DNA of 64,000 nucleotides, taken from positions 97,720 to 161,719 of the forward strand of contig JAOUPR010000001.1 in the NCBI GenBank assembly GCA_029879725.1, written 5' to 3'. A program made the translations under genes and the position numbers. The DNA comes from Gemmatimonadota bacterium. GTDB taxonomy: Bacteria > Gemmatimonadota > Gemmatimonadetes > Longimicrobiales > Gaopeijiaceae. Below the pieces are notes generated by a model. That model saw only the letters and a program-made list of their open reading frames with translations, did no database searches and had not been told where the DNA came from. Positions 7,997 through 16,782 of the stretch are shown here, in pieces (position 1 is the stretch's first letter; each line of letters begins with the position of its first letter).

Positions 7997-9415
7997 CTAC
8001 ACGTCCGACTCCGTCCACCTGAGGAGCGCGCGCAGGGGACCCTCCCCGTCGTGAAGCCACCAGGGGGGAGGGAACGCGACACCTCCGAAGTCGGTCACCC
8101 GGGTCACACCCACCCGGGCCAGCGCTTCGGCCAGCCCCGCCGTGCGCGTCCCGCACCCCGCGACGCCCGCCGTCTGGAGGTACGCGCCACGGGGCGCGAC
8201 GAGTGCCGGAACCTCTCCGGCGTCCGCCACCGGGCGTACCAGCACGACCCGCCCCACGCACGCGTCGTTCAGGTCGTGTCCGGGATCCAGAACCACGGTC
8301 CACGAAGCGGCCCGCCCTGTATGGAGTTCCACGCCCTTCCCCGCCGCCGATAGCATCTCCGCGGTGCCGCGGAGCTGTTGGACCGCCGAAACCTCGATCT
8401 CGTCCATGTCACCGATGGGGAGCGCTCTCCCCACGGCGTCCAGAGCCCCCGCCACGAGCGCGGCAAACCGCGACGGCGACGTGGATCCACCGTCTTCCAC
8501 GTAGACCACGTGGGGGGACACGCACCCCCTCTGGTCGAAGAAGGCGACCGATCCCGCAACCTCGGTCACGACACGACCCACCTCGTCGGCGCCCAGGCCT
8601 TCGCGGCCCACGATGCCGAAGCCGACCCGATGATGGTATGCCACCAGCCGCGAACTCGGGGGCATCCGGTCGCGGAGGGCCTTCACGGTCTCGTCTCCGC
8701 CGTAGACCACGGTCAGGTCGGCCGCCCCGAGCACGGCGTCCTCCAGGGCCCGGTCGCCTCCCGTCCAATAGAGCACCGCCGCGGCGTCGGCCAGAGCCGG
8801 CGCCTCCTCACGCAACGCCCGCAGGAAGAGCACCGGGAGGGCGACGTCACCCAGGCCGGGTTTGACCAGGGTGGGACTCTTGACCAGGAGACTCCGGATG
8901 AGCGCCGTGGTCCCCACGCCCGGCACGCTACCCGCCACGACCTGGAAGCAGAATCGTGGGCCCATCGCCCGCAGGCTCGACAGGCGCGGCGCCGAGGACG
9001 GAAGGAAGCGGTCCAGCACGGACGGGTCCCGGAATTCCGCGTCGAGAAGAGCGCTCAGAGCGGCCACCGTCCAACCGGAGGCCATCCCGTCCAGCACCGC
9101 TGCCGCCATGTCGGGAGAGAGACCCGAAAAGGGCGAGATCCACGAAAGCGCGTCGGCGCGGAGATCGCCGCCGGGATCGAGAAACCGCTCGCCGACCCTG
9201 CCGAGATGTCTCGCGATCTCCCTCACGGGCGCGGAGTGAAGCGCGTCTCGCGCCGCCGCCAGGCGATCCACGATCTCGCGGACGGAGGCAGGATCCAGCG
9301 CCGGCACCAGAACGCCGGGCACTCCGTCGAAGGCGGCGTGCCCCGCGAGCCGGTCCCGAGCCCCCGGAGGGACCTCCCACGCCCGGAACGGCTCCGGCTC
9401 CTTCCTCCCGCTCAT
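7997..9415 (-). CDS. luxC: LuxC-type acyl-CoA/acyl-protein reductase
   Basis: A 472-residue aldehyde-dehydrogenase-fold protein of the LuxC family. It has a Rossmann-like NADPH segment (VVAGSVPGVGTTALIRSLLVKSPTLVKPG, about residues 159-187) and the catalytic cysteine Cys298 in FFDQRGCVSPH, followed by an invariant-looking VYVEDGG. The reaction would be reduction of an activated acyl group to an aldehyde. The ATG at 9415 overlaps the stop of the LuxE-like gene (ATGA), so acyl transfer from LuxE to LuxC is supported by gene coupling. No luxAB, luxD or luxG is present, so light production is not implied; the aldehyde is more likely a biosynthetic intermediate. Confidence 0.88.
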   Translation of the reverse strand: MSGRKEPEPFRAWEVPPGARDRLAGHAAFDGVPGVLVPALDPASVREIVDRLAAARDALHSAPVREIARHLGRVGERFLDPGGDLRADALSWISPFSGLSPDMAAAVLDGMASGWTVAALSALLDAEFRDPSVLDRFLPSSAPRLSSLRAMGPRFCFQVVAGSVPGVGTTALIRSLLVKSPTLVKPGLGDVALPVLFLRALREEAPALADAAAVLYWTGGDRALEDAVLGAADLTVVYGGDETVKALRDRMPPSSRLVAYHHRVGFGIVGREGLGADEVGRVVTEVAGSVAFFDQRGCVSPHVVYVEDGGSTSPSRFAALVAGALDAVGRALPIGDMDEIEVSAVQQLRGTAEMLSAAGKGVELHTGRAASWTVVLDPGHDLNDACVGRVVLVRPVADAGEVPALVAPRGAYLQTAGVAGCGTRTAGLAEALARVGVTRVTDFGGVAFPPPWWLHDGEGPLRALLRWTESDV

Positions 9416-10503
9416 GAAGACGCCGCCAGAAGCTCGTCCATGGCCCGGGAGCACCCGCGCGGCTCCGCCCCCGGGAGTCGCCCCGTGAGCCGGACGCCTT
9501 CAGGGGTGACGCTCCCGACGTCCTGCGTCAGCAGATGGCTGATGGAACCCAGATTGGCGAGATCGAAGAACGCGAGCAGGCCCACGGACCCCTCGGGCAC
9601 GGGATCCAGCGAAACGGGATCCAGGGCCCGCACGGCGAGCCAGGGTGGCGGGCGGTGGAGGCCGCGACCTGCCTCGCCCATGGTCAGCACCGGTTCGTAC
9701 AACTGGGAGAGCAGCTCCGTCATCCCATATTCGTTCACGACGCGTACCGGAGGCACGCCCAGAAGGGTGTGGACCATCCCGTAGAGGTCATCCCGGGACA
9801 CCTCGCGGGATCGGCCCTTGAACCCTCCGGTCTCCATGACGCGGCTTCCCGAAGGGAGGACCACGCCCCCGCCCCGGGCCGACAAGGCGTCCAGGAGGTG
9901 GACGAAGGAGAAGGCCGTTCCCGCCACGACCACGGGAGCCTCCGCGCGGTCCGCGGCCTCCACGAACCCTTCCACGTCCAACGATCCGGTGCCGTCGACG
10001 TACCATCCCGACGCCGAGCAGAGTTCCTCCGCCACCATCCCCATCATGTGCGAGAGCGAGGAGTGGGGAGCATCGCCCGGGGAGGGGACGAGGGAGAGGA
10101 GGTGTGGTCGCACGCCGTCGGGGAGAAGGTGACTCCGGAAGGCCGTCACACACGCGGCCCGGTACAGTCCGGCCCGCGACACGTAATGGCGGCCCCTCCC
10201 CCCGGGGCCCGCCGTCGTCCCGCTGGTCCGGAAGACCAACTCCGCCGCCTCCGGCGCTCCCACCACCAGATCGAGATGCTTGAAGGCGGTGGCGGGGACG
10301 GCGGGCACGTCCTCCCATCGGTCCACGTTGGCGGGCGTCACTCCCCGGGCATCGCACAGCGCCCTGTACGGGTCGCATCCGTCATACTGGACGGCGAAGC
10401 AACGCAGAGCCCATGCGTCGAAGGCGTCGGGCGAGGACACGGCGACGCCCCCCGCCCGGAAGAGCGCCTCCAACTCGCGAACCGCCTCGTCGAATCGTTC
10501 CAT
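9412..10503 (-). CDS. luxE: LuxE-type acyl-protein synthetase
   Basis: A 363-residue protein of the LuxE/PF04443 acyl-adenylating family. It shows the AMP-binding signature LVFRTSGTTAGPGGRGRHYVS near residue 90, the adenylate motif NEYGMTELLSQLYE near residue 270, and a C-terminal GCSRAMDELL with Cys351, the position expected to carry the acyl thioester. It would activate a fatty acid with ATP, load it on its own cysteine and pass it to the coupled LuxC-like reductase. It lies nine bases downstream of the FAD oxidoreductase gene, forming a three-gene operon. Confidence 0.85.
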   Translation of the reverse strand: MERFDEAVRELEALFRAGGVAVSSPDAFDAWALRCFAVQYDGCDPYRALCDARGVTPANVDRWEDVPAVPATAFKHLDLVVGAPEAAELVFRTSGTTAGPGGRGRHYVSRAGLYRAACVTAFRSHLLPDGVRPHLLSLVPSPGDAPHSSLSHMMGMVAEELCSASGWYVDGTGSLDVEGFVEAADRAEAPVVVAGTAFSFVHLLDALSARGGGVVLPSGSRVMETGGFKGRSREVSRDDLYGMVHTLLGVPPVRVVNEYGMTELLSQLYEPVLTMGEAGRGLHRPPPWLAVRALDPVSLDPVPEGSVGLLAFFDLANLGSISHLLTQDVGSVTPEGVRLTGRLPGAEPRGCSRAMDELLAASS

Positions 10504-10512
10504 GGACCCCGC

Positions 10513-11694
10513 TCAGGTAAACCGTCTCGGGTCCAGCAGCTTCGCCCCGGGCACCGGGTCACCCTCGGCGACGATGCTCGCGATGACACGCCCGGCCTCG
10601 AAGGCGAAGGGAAGCCCCCCTCCACTGAAACCCGAGATGACCAACTCCCCCGTCCTTCCCGGCAGTGGACCGACCAGGGGCAGATAGTCCGCCGTCCATC
10701 CGAAGATACCGCTCCAGCGCTCTTCCACCGCGAGAGGCGCCGCCGACGGGAAGGCTCGCTCGAACCAGCCTTGCAGATCACCCTGCAAACCGGGATCGAG
10801 GTCGGGCTTCATCTTCCAGTAGGAGCGGTCCCAGGCGTCGTGACGCCAGCCACCCAGCGCGATCCGCCCATCCGGAACGCTTCGCCAGACGTTGAGCTTC
10901 CAATGCGTGGAACAACCACCCGGAAACGACAGCCCCCCGGAGTCGGCGATCAGAGCCTGACCCCGGATGGGCACGATCTCGTCTCCCAGATACGAGGAGA
11001 AGCGCCGGGAATCCACGTGCGTCGCGTACACGACCATTTCGGCGCGGACCTCGCCCCGGTCGGTGTCACAGACCAGACCCCCACGCTCCCGGCGCACCTC
11101 CGTCACCTCCACACCCTCGGAGATCCCGGCGCCTTCGGCCTCGGCGGCGCGGGCCAATGCCACGGCCGTGGGTCCTGGACTCAGACACCCGCCCCCATCG
11201 ACGAAATACCCACCGGAAAATCCTCGTCCACCCACCTTCCCCCGCGCGTCCTCGGCGGTGAGCCAGCTCACGGGAAGCCCGGCACGCTCCAACGCGGCGT
11301 GGGCGCGCTGCACGCGGACCAGCGTATGAGGCTCCGCCAGGACGAACCCGCCGGTGAGATCCAGCGCGACCCGCTCCGATTCCCCCCTTTCGCGGAGAAG
11401 CGTCCCCAGTGATGCCACCGAGCGTAGGGCGAACTCCCAGATGGCTCGCGCTTCGTCCGCGCCCCTGAAATGGACGGTCTCGTCGAACGGTTGGCGGAGA
11501 GGGGGCGCGAGCACACCCACGGCGGCCGAGGTAGTCCCGCCGCCCACCACTCCACGCTCGAGGAGCGCCACGTCCACGCCGGCGGCGGCCAGATGATAGG
11601 CGGCCGAAGTTCCGGATATCCCTCCCCCGACCACGACCACATCCACTGAGGACGCCATCTCCCGCCTGAACCCTCCCGCCTCCGGGTCGTCCAT
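10513..11694 (-). CDS. DAO-family FAD-dependent oxidoreductase
   Basis: A 393-residue flavoprotein of the D-amino-acid oxidase/glycine oxidase superfamily. The dinucleotide-binding motif VVVVGGGISGTSAAYHLAAAG is followed by the acidic ribose contact LLER, and the C-terminal FAD loop reads GFSGGGLPFAFEAGRVI. I chose ATG 11694 because GAGGAG sits eight bases upstream; the internal ATG 11658 has no usable site. It heads the operon with luxE- and luxC-like genes, so it may oxidise an amine or amino acid that is joined to, or derived from, the fatty aldehyde made by those enzymes. The substrate is unknown. Confidence 0.85.
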   Translation of the reverse strand: MDDPEAGGFRREMASSVDVVVVGGGISGTSAAYHLAAAGVDVALLERGVVGGGTTSAAVGVLAPPLRQPFDETVHFRGADEARAIWEFALRSVASLGTLLRERGESERVALDLTGGFVLAEPHTLVRVQRAHAALERAGLPVSWLTAEDARGKVGGRGFSGGYFVDGGGCLSPGPTAVALARAAEAEGAGISEGVEVTEVRRERGGLVCDTDRGEVRAEMVVYATHVDSRRFSSYLGDEIVPIRGQALIADSGGLSFPGGCSTHWKLNVWRSVPDGRIALGGWRHDAWDRSYWKMKPDLDPGLQGDLQGWFERAFPSAAPLAVEERWSGIFGWTADYLPLVGPLPGRTGELVISGFSGGGLPFAFEAGRVIASIVAEGDPVPGAKLLDPRRFT

Positions 11695-11842
11695 CGGCCG
11701 ATCTCCTCGATAGGGCGCGCGCGCCGGACACTCTATAGATTGGAGGAACTTAAGATCTTATTCTCGATCCGACGACGTGGGCACTCTGCCCGTCGCCCGA
11801 CCGGACCCGCCGCCCGTTTCATTCCGGCCCACCCCCACCCCC

Positions 11843-14692
11843 ATGCCGCTTCGCCACCCGACCCTCGCGCTGATCGCGTCGCTCCTCGCACCGACGGGCA
11901 CGTCGGCCCAGGCCACGCCGGCGTCGAACGCGTTCCTGCCGGACACCCTCGTCATCGCCACGTCCAACAACTTCCCGCCGGTGAACCTCCTGGGGAACGG
12001 CGGCGAGCTTACCGGCTTCGCGCGGGACCTCTCCACCGCGGTCCTCGAAGCGGTGGGAAAGACACCCCGATACGTCCATTCATCGAGCTGGACCCGGGTC
12101 CTCGACCTCCTGATGTCGGACTCGGCGGACTTCATCGACGACACGGGGTACACGCCGGGTCGTGACGCGTACCTCGACTTCACCGACCCCATCCTCGAGA
12201 TGGACGAGGTGATCTTCGTCCAACGGGACCGACAAGACGTCATCGATCTGGAAAGTCTGCGGGGGAGGCCGGTGGCGTGTGTCGACCAGCACATCAGCCA
12301 TCTGTACCTCGACAGTCTGGGAATCGTGGAATGTGTGGTGGTGCCCGTCCCCGCGGACGGGATGATGGGGCTCGTGAGCGGAGAGGTGGACGCGTTCGTC
12401 TACCCCCGGGAGATCGGCCTCTACTACATCCAGCAGATGGAACTCGATTCCGATATCAAGCTGGCGGGCGACCCCCTCCGCACCCTCACATGGTCCATGA
12501 CGGTCCGCGAGGGCGACGGGCATCTTCGGGACCTCCTCAATCGGGGAATTCGCGACGTCCGAGCCACGGGCAGGTACGACCGGATCCGGAGACGCTGGTT
12601 CGGCACCGCGGTGAGTCCGGGAAGATCCCCGTGGCGGTTGCTCCTTCTGGTCGGAGGGCCGTTGGTGTTGGGAGTCATCCTCGTCGGTTCGATGATCCTC
12701 CTGGTCATGAACCTCCGCCTGCGAAAGGCACGCCTCGGACTGGCGGCCAGCGAGGCCCGCCTCCGCGCCATCGTGGACAGTTCCCTGGACATCGTCACGC
12801 TCGTGTCTCCGGATGGCATCGTCCTCACCGAGAACCCCTCGATGCAGGAGACGCTGGGGTATCCGCCCGAGGAGATGGTCGGGACCAACGTGCTGCACAT
12901 CATCCACCCCGACGACGCGGAGACGGTGGCGATGGGGCTCCGTAGCCTGGGGGAAGATCCAGGAGGCGTGGCCAGCGTGGTCACGCGAGTGCGGGCGCAA
13001 TCCGGGGAGTGGAGGGTCATCGAGGCCATCGCCCGGAACATGGAGCCGGTGGGGGCCGTCGAAGGCATCCTCGTGAACGCCCGCGACATCACGTCACGGA
13101 GGGAGGCCGAGCTACTGAGCACACGGATGGGGCGGATCCTGGACGAGTCCCTGAACGAAATCTACCTCCTGGATCAGACGTCCCTTCGCGTGCTTCAGTT
13201 GAGCCGGGCCGCCGCAGAGAACCTGGGCCACCACGACGCGGAACCCGGGACGCTGGACTTCGCGGATTTCTTCCTGCTCGATTCGGGCGCTCCCCTCGGC
13301 CCCACGCTCGCCGAGATGGCCGCCGGACACGAGCACCACATGGAACTCCGTGGGCGCATGCGCCGAAAGGACGGTACCACCTACGAGGCCGAAGCCCGGG
13401 TGTCCACGACCCAGGAAGGGGACCCGCCCGTTCTCCTCGTGGTTGCCCAGGACGTGTCCGAACGCGTTTCGGCGGAAGAGAAGGTCCGCCAGATGCAGAA
13501 GATGGAAGCGGTGGGAAGCCTGGCCAGCGGAGTCGCGCACGACTTCAACAACCTGTTGCAGATCATCCTGTCGAGTTGCCGACTCATTCGACACGAAGAA
13601 CTCGACCCACGAACGCTCAAAAGACTTTCCGTCATCGAGGACGCCGGAAAGAAGGCCAGCGGCCTCACCAACCAACTTCTCACGTTCAGCCGCCGGACCA
13701 CGGGGGAGAGCCGACCTCTGGACCTCAATGCGGTGGTATCGGGCACCCGGGACATGTTGCACCGACTCCTGAGAGCCGACGTGAAGCTGGTTCTCGACCT
13801 GGATCCCGACCCGATCATGGTCATGGCCGACGAAACGAATCTCAACCAGGTGATCCTGAACCTGTCGGTGAACTCCCATCACGCCATGACGTCCGGAGGA
13901 ACCCTGACGATCATGACGGGTCGGGCCACCTCCATCGCCCCGGAAGCGGACGGCGCGACCGCCATGCCGACCGCCGCTGGACCCGGGCGCCCCCAGGAGT
14001 GGGCGTTGCTCCGTGTATCGGACACCGGAACGGGGATGGATCCGGAGACACTCTCGCGGGTGTTCGAGCCGTTCTTCACCACCAAGCCCGCGGGGACGGG
14101 CACGGGCCTGGGGCTGTCCATGGTCCACAGCATCGTGGAGAAGTGTGGGGGATATATCGACGTCACGACCGAGCGCGGGGTGGGCACCGAGGTGAGCATC
14201 TATTTCCCGGTGCCGGAGTCCCTGGACGGGGTGGCGCCGGAGGCTCCCGTGCATGCCCCGTCGTCACACGAACCCGACCAGGAACCTCCGGCGACGGGGA
14301 GGTCCCGCACCGTCCTCATCGCGGAAGACAATCCGCTGGTGAGGGAATCGGTGGTGGAGTTTCTCGTCGTCCTGGGGTTCGAGGTCATCGAAACCACCAC
14401 GCCGGAAGAGGCGCTCGCCGTCGCACAGGACCGGGAGCGACGGGTGGACATCCTCCTCACCGACGTGGTCATGCCGGAAACCAGCGGTCCGGTCCTCGCC
14501 CGTCAGGTGCGGGCTGTCCGCCCCGACGTCCGGGTGGTGTTCATGTCGGGATATGCCCACGACACCTTCGCCCGCGAGAACATGGCCGCGGAGGATGTGG
14601 TTCTCCTCCCGAAGCCGTTCGGGCTCCACGACCTCGCGCGGGTGATGGACGAAGTGCTCACGAAAGGTCGCGGACCGGCTAACCCGGCCTGA
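11843..14692 (+). CDS. BvgS-like hybrid sensor histidine kinase
   Basis: A 949-residue sensor from ATG 11843, chosen because it opens directly into a signal peptide (PLRHPTLALIASLLAPTGTSAQA); a GTG at 11777 is the alternative and neither has a clear ribosome site. Order: periplasmic type 3 solute-binding domain (about 35-250), one membrane helix (WRLLLLVGGPLVLGVILVG), two PAS regions, HisKA with phospho-acceptor His566 in GVAHDFNN, HATPase_c (N box NLNQVILNLSVNS, G1 DTGTGMD, F box, G2 GTGTGLGLS) and a C-terminal receiver with Asp874 in LTDVVMPE. No HPt domain follows. It should sense a small amino-acid-like ligand. The last 14 bases overlap the convergent amidohydrolase gene. Confidence 0.88.
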   Translation: MPLRHPTLALIASLLAPTGTSAQATPASNAFLPDTLVIATSNNFPPVNLLGNGGELTGFARDLSTAVLEAVGKTPRYVHSSSWTRVLDLLMSDSADFIDDTGYTPGRDAYLDFTDPILEMDEVIFVQRDRQDVIDLESLRGRPVACVDQHISHLYLDSLGIVECVVVPVPADGMMGLVSGEVDAFVYPREIGLYYIQQMELDSDIKLAGDPLRTLTWSMTVREGDGHLRDLLNRGIRDVRATGRYDRIRRRWFGTAVSPGRSPWRLLLLVGGPLVLGVILVGSMILLVMNLRLRKARLGLAASEARLRAIVDSSLDIVTLVSPDGIVLTENPSMQETLGYPPEEMVGTNVLHIIHPDDAETVAMGLRSLGEDPGGVASVVTRVRAQSGEWRVIEAIARNMEPVGAVEGILVNARDITSRREAELLSTRMGRILDESLNEIYLLDQTSLRVLQLSRAAAENLGHHDAEPGTLDFADFFLLDSGAPLGPTLAEMAAGHEHHMELRGRMRRKDGTTYEAEARVSTTQEGDPPVLLVVAQDVSERVSAEEKVRQMQKMEAVGSLASGVAHDFNNLLQIILSSCRLIRHEELDPRTLKRLSVIEDAGKKASGLTNQLLTFSRRTTGESRPLDLNAVVSGTRDMLHRLLRADVKLVLDLDPDPIMVMADETNLNQVILNLSVNSHHAMTSGGTLTIMTGRATSIAPEADGATAMPTAAGPGRPQEWALLRVSDTGTGMDPETLSRVFEPFFTTKPAGTGTGLGLSMVHSIVEKCGGYIDVTTERGVGTEVSIYFPVPESLDGVAPEAPVHAPSSHEPDQEPPATGRSRTVLIAEDNPLVRESVVEFLVVLGFEVIETTTPEEALAVAQDRERRVDILLTDVVMPETSGPVLARQVRAVRPDVRVVFMSGYAHDTFARENMAAEDVVLLPKPFGLHDLARVMDEVLTKGRGPANPA

Positions 14693-16340
14693 CCCCTCGT
14701 CCGGCGCGGAGGCCGGTGTGCTCGCCATCCCGGATGGTCACGGTCCCGTTCACGACCACCAACGGCACCCCCGAAGGGTATCGGTGCGGGTCTTCGAACG
14801 TCGCGTTGTCCCCGATCCCGGCCGGATCGAACGCCACCAGGTCGGCGAACGCGCCCGCGCGGATCTCGCCCCGGTCGAGGAGACCCAGCTTCTTCGCGGG
14901 CATCCCCGTGATCTTGTGGAGGGCCGACTCCAGGGTGAGCGCTCCCGTGTCCCTGACGTAGTGGCCGAGGAGGCGCGGGAAGGTTCCGTACGACCGGGGG
15001 TGCGGAGAGCCCACCGAGAGCGGGCCGTACGGTGCGTAGGCCCCACCGTCGGAGCACACCATCCCGAGGGGGTGGGCGAGGACCTTCGCGGTGTTCTCCT
15101 CGGACATCCCATGCCCGATCATCCCCACCGAGCCGCCGTTGGCTTCGAGGAGCTCCACGGCGAGCCGGTACGGGTCCGATCCCCGCTCCATGGCCAATGC
15201 GCCCAGCCGCCGGCCCCGGGCCCATGCCGTACCCTCGTTGGCGCTGGTGATCTGTACGCTGTCCCAGTCACCCAGGAGGGCCACCTTGTCTCGCGCGGCC
15301 CGCTCCAGGACGGCCGCGGTGTCCGGGGCGCGGAGCCGTCGCAGGAAGGCCTGGCTCCCTCCCGCCCGGAACTCGCCGGGGAACAGGTTGGAGAGGCCCG
15401 TCTGATAGGCCGTGTAGGGGTAGCGATCGAAGTGGACGTCCACGCCGTCGGCGCGAGCGGCCTCGATGGCGTCCAGCGCCGCGCCGGCCTTCCAGTAGTT
15501 GCGAGCCCCCTGTGCCTTGAGGTGGGACACGATCACCGGGACGCCGGCCATGCGTCCCACGTGGATCGTCTCCTCCACCGCCGCGAGGACGCGGTCGTCT
15601 TCATTGCGCATGTGGGACGCGTAGGGGAGACCCGTTCCGCGCAGGACCGAGGCGAGCTCCACGAGCTCCGAGGTCGGGGCGAACGCACCCGGCGTGTACT
15701 CGAGCCCGGTGGACAACCCCACCGCCCCACCCGTCAGCGCCCGGCGCACCTCGCCCTTCATCCTCTCCAGCTCGGCATCCGTCGCCGGCCGGTTCTCGTA
15801 CCCCACCACCAGGCCCCGGATGGTGCCGTGCCCCACCATGGTGGCCACGTTCACCGCCGGGCGCTCCCGGTCGATGCGAGCCAGGAACTCCGTGGTGTCG
15901 CGGAAGTCGATCTCCACGCCGTAGGAGCGATCGTACCTCTCGCGAGTCTCCCGGAATCCCTCCTCGGACCACGGGCCCACCGAGCCGCCGTCCTGGCCGA
16001 CGACCTCCACCGTGACCCCCTGGCGGATGCGGCTCTCCGCGCGGGGCTCCACGAGAAGGGAGAGCTCGGCGTGGGAGTGGACGTCTACGAAGCCGGGCGC
16101 GAGCGCCATCCCCCGGAGGTCGAGCTCCTCGGCAGCGGCCGGCAGGGCGGGGCCCACGGCGGTGATACGGTCGCCCGTCACCGCGACGTCCACCTCCCGC
16201 CCGGGAGCACCCGTTCCGTCGAAGACCATGGCGCCCCGCAACACGAGATCGGCCCGATCCCGGGGGAACACGGCCCCGGGGGACATCAGGGCTCCGGCAC
16301 CGGCCACCGTGGTTGCGCGAACGAACGTGCGACGCTTCAT
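14679..16340 (-). CDS. N-acyl-D-amino-acid deacylase-type amidohydrolase
   Basis: A 553-residue metal hydrolase of the D-aminoacylase (amidohydrolase family 3) group. Metal-binding GFVDVHSHAEL appears near residue 67, the second metal His in VIVSHLKAQG, and a late Asp in CSDGGAYAPYGP. An N-terminal twin-arginine-like signal (KRRTFVRATTVAGAGALMSPG) indicates export. ATG 16340 is preceded by GGAG; the open frame extends 120 codons further upstream without coding character. It would hydrolyse N-acyl-D-amino acids or D-peptides outside the cytoplasm and so fits the peptide-degrading genes at 21.8-27 kb. Confidence 0.85.
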   Translation of the reverse strand: MKRRTFVRATTVAGAGALMSPGAVFPRDRADLVLRGAMVFDGTGAPGREVDVAVTGDRITAVGPALPAAAEELDLRGMALAPGFVDVHSHAELSLLVEPRAESRIRQGVTVEVVGQDGGSVGPWSEEGFRETRERYDRSYGVEIDFRDTTEFLARIDRERPAVNVATMVGHGTIRGLVVGYENRPATDAELERMKGEVRRALTGGAVGLSTGLEYTPGAFAPTSELVELASVLRGTGLPYASHMRNEDDRVLAAVEETIHVGRMAGVPVIVSHLKAQGARNYWKAGAALDAIEAARADGVDVHFDRYPYTAYQTGLSNLFPGEFRAGGSQAFLRRLRAPDTAAVLERAARDKVALLGDWDSVQITSANEGTAWARGRRLGALAMERGSDPYRLAVELLEANGGSVGMIGHGMSEENTAKVLAHPLGMVCSDGGAYAPYGPLSVGSPHPRSYGTFPRLLGHYVRDTGALTLESALHKITGMPAKKLGLLDRGEIRAGAFADLVAFDPAGIGDNATFEDPHRYPSGVPLVVVNGTVTIRDGEHTGLRAGRGVRPG

Positions 16341-16369
16341 GGATCGATCTCCTGCGACTATGGACCCCG

Positions 16370-16630
16370 TCAACCGCCCCGGCGAACCCGGCCCGGCTCG
16401 AGTCCCCCGGCGTGCAGGATCTTCTCCTGAAGCCGTTGGGACTCCTCGTCGGTGAAATCCAGAACGGCAGTCAGACACTTCCGGACGCCCTCGTACGTCT
16501 CCACCGGGAAGTCGGATCCCTCGGCGTGCCGGAGCGCACCCTCCAACGCCTCCAGTTCGCGCTCCACCTTCTCCGCCGCCCGTCTCAGGCGACTCAGCGC
16601 TTTCCTGGCTTCCCCTTCCGCTGACGACAT
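16370..16630 (-). CDS. Small coiled-coil protein of unknown function
   Basis: An 86-residue, highly charged protein with no signal peptide. Residues 5-40 have a strong heptad-like pattern (ALSRLRRAAEKVERELEALEGAL), followed by a second amphipathic helix in which FTDEESQRLQEKIL stands out. Start ATG 16630 gives the compact helical protein; a longer frame to 16780 is open but has low-complexity sequence. It lies 29 bases upstream of the amidohydrolase gene and is probably co-transcribed. I do not recognise the family. Confidence 0.5.
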   Translation of the reverse strand: MSSAEGEARKALSRLRRAAEKVERELEALEGALRHAEGSDFPVETYEGVRKCLTAVLDFTDEESQRLQEKILHAGGLEPGRVRRGG

Positions 16631-16782
16631 TCCCGGGTCCGGTTGGGTGTGACTGGGTCTGGACGACACGGATACTGCCGTATCCCCCGGGCCCCGGCAA
16701 TGCCACGCCGAGCCTCGCGCGGACCGCCTCGACCCACTACTTGTGTAGCGTACTTCCGGAACCCTGTCCACCGGACCCATTC

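Noticed and set aside
7997..11694. A bioluminescence operon
   Set aside because: Only luxC- and luxE-like genes are present; luxA, luxB, luxD and luxG are missing.
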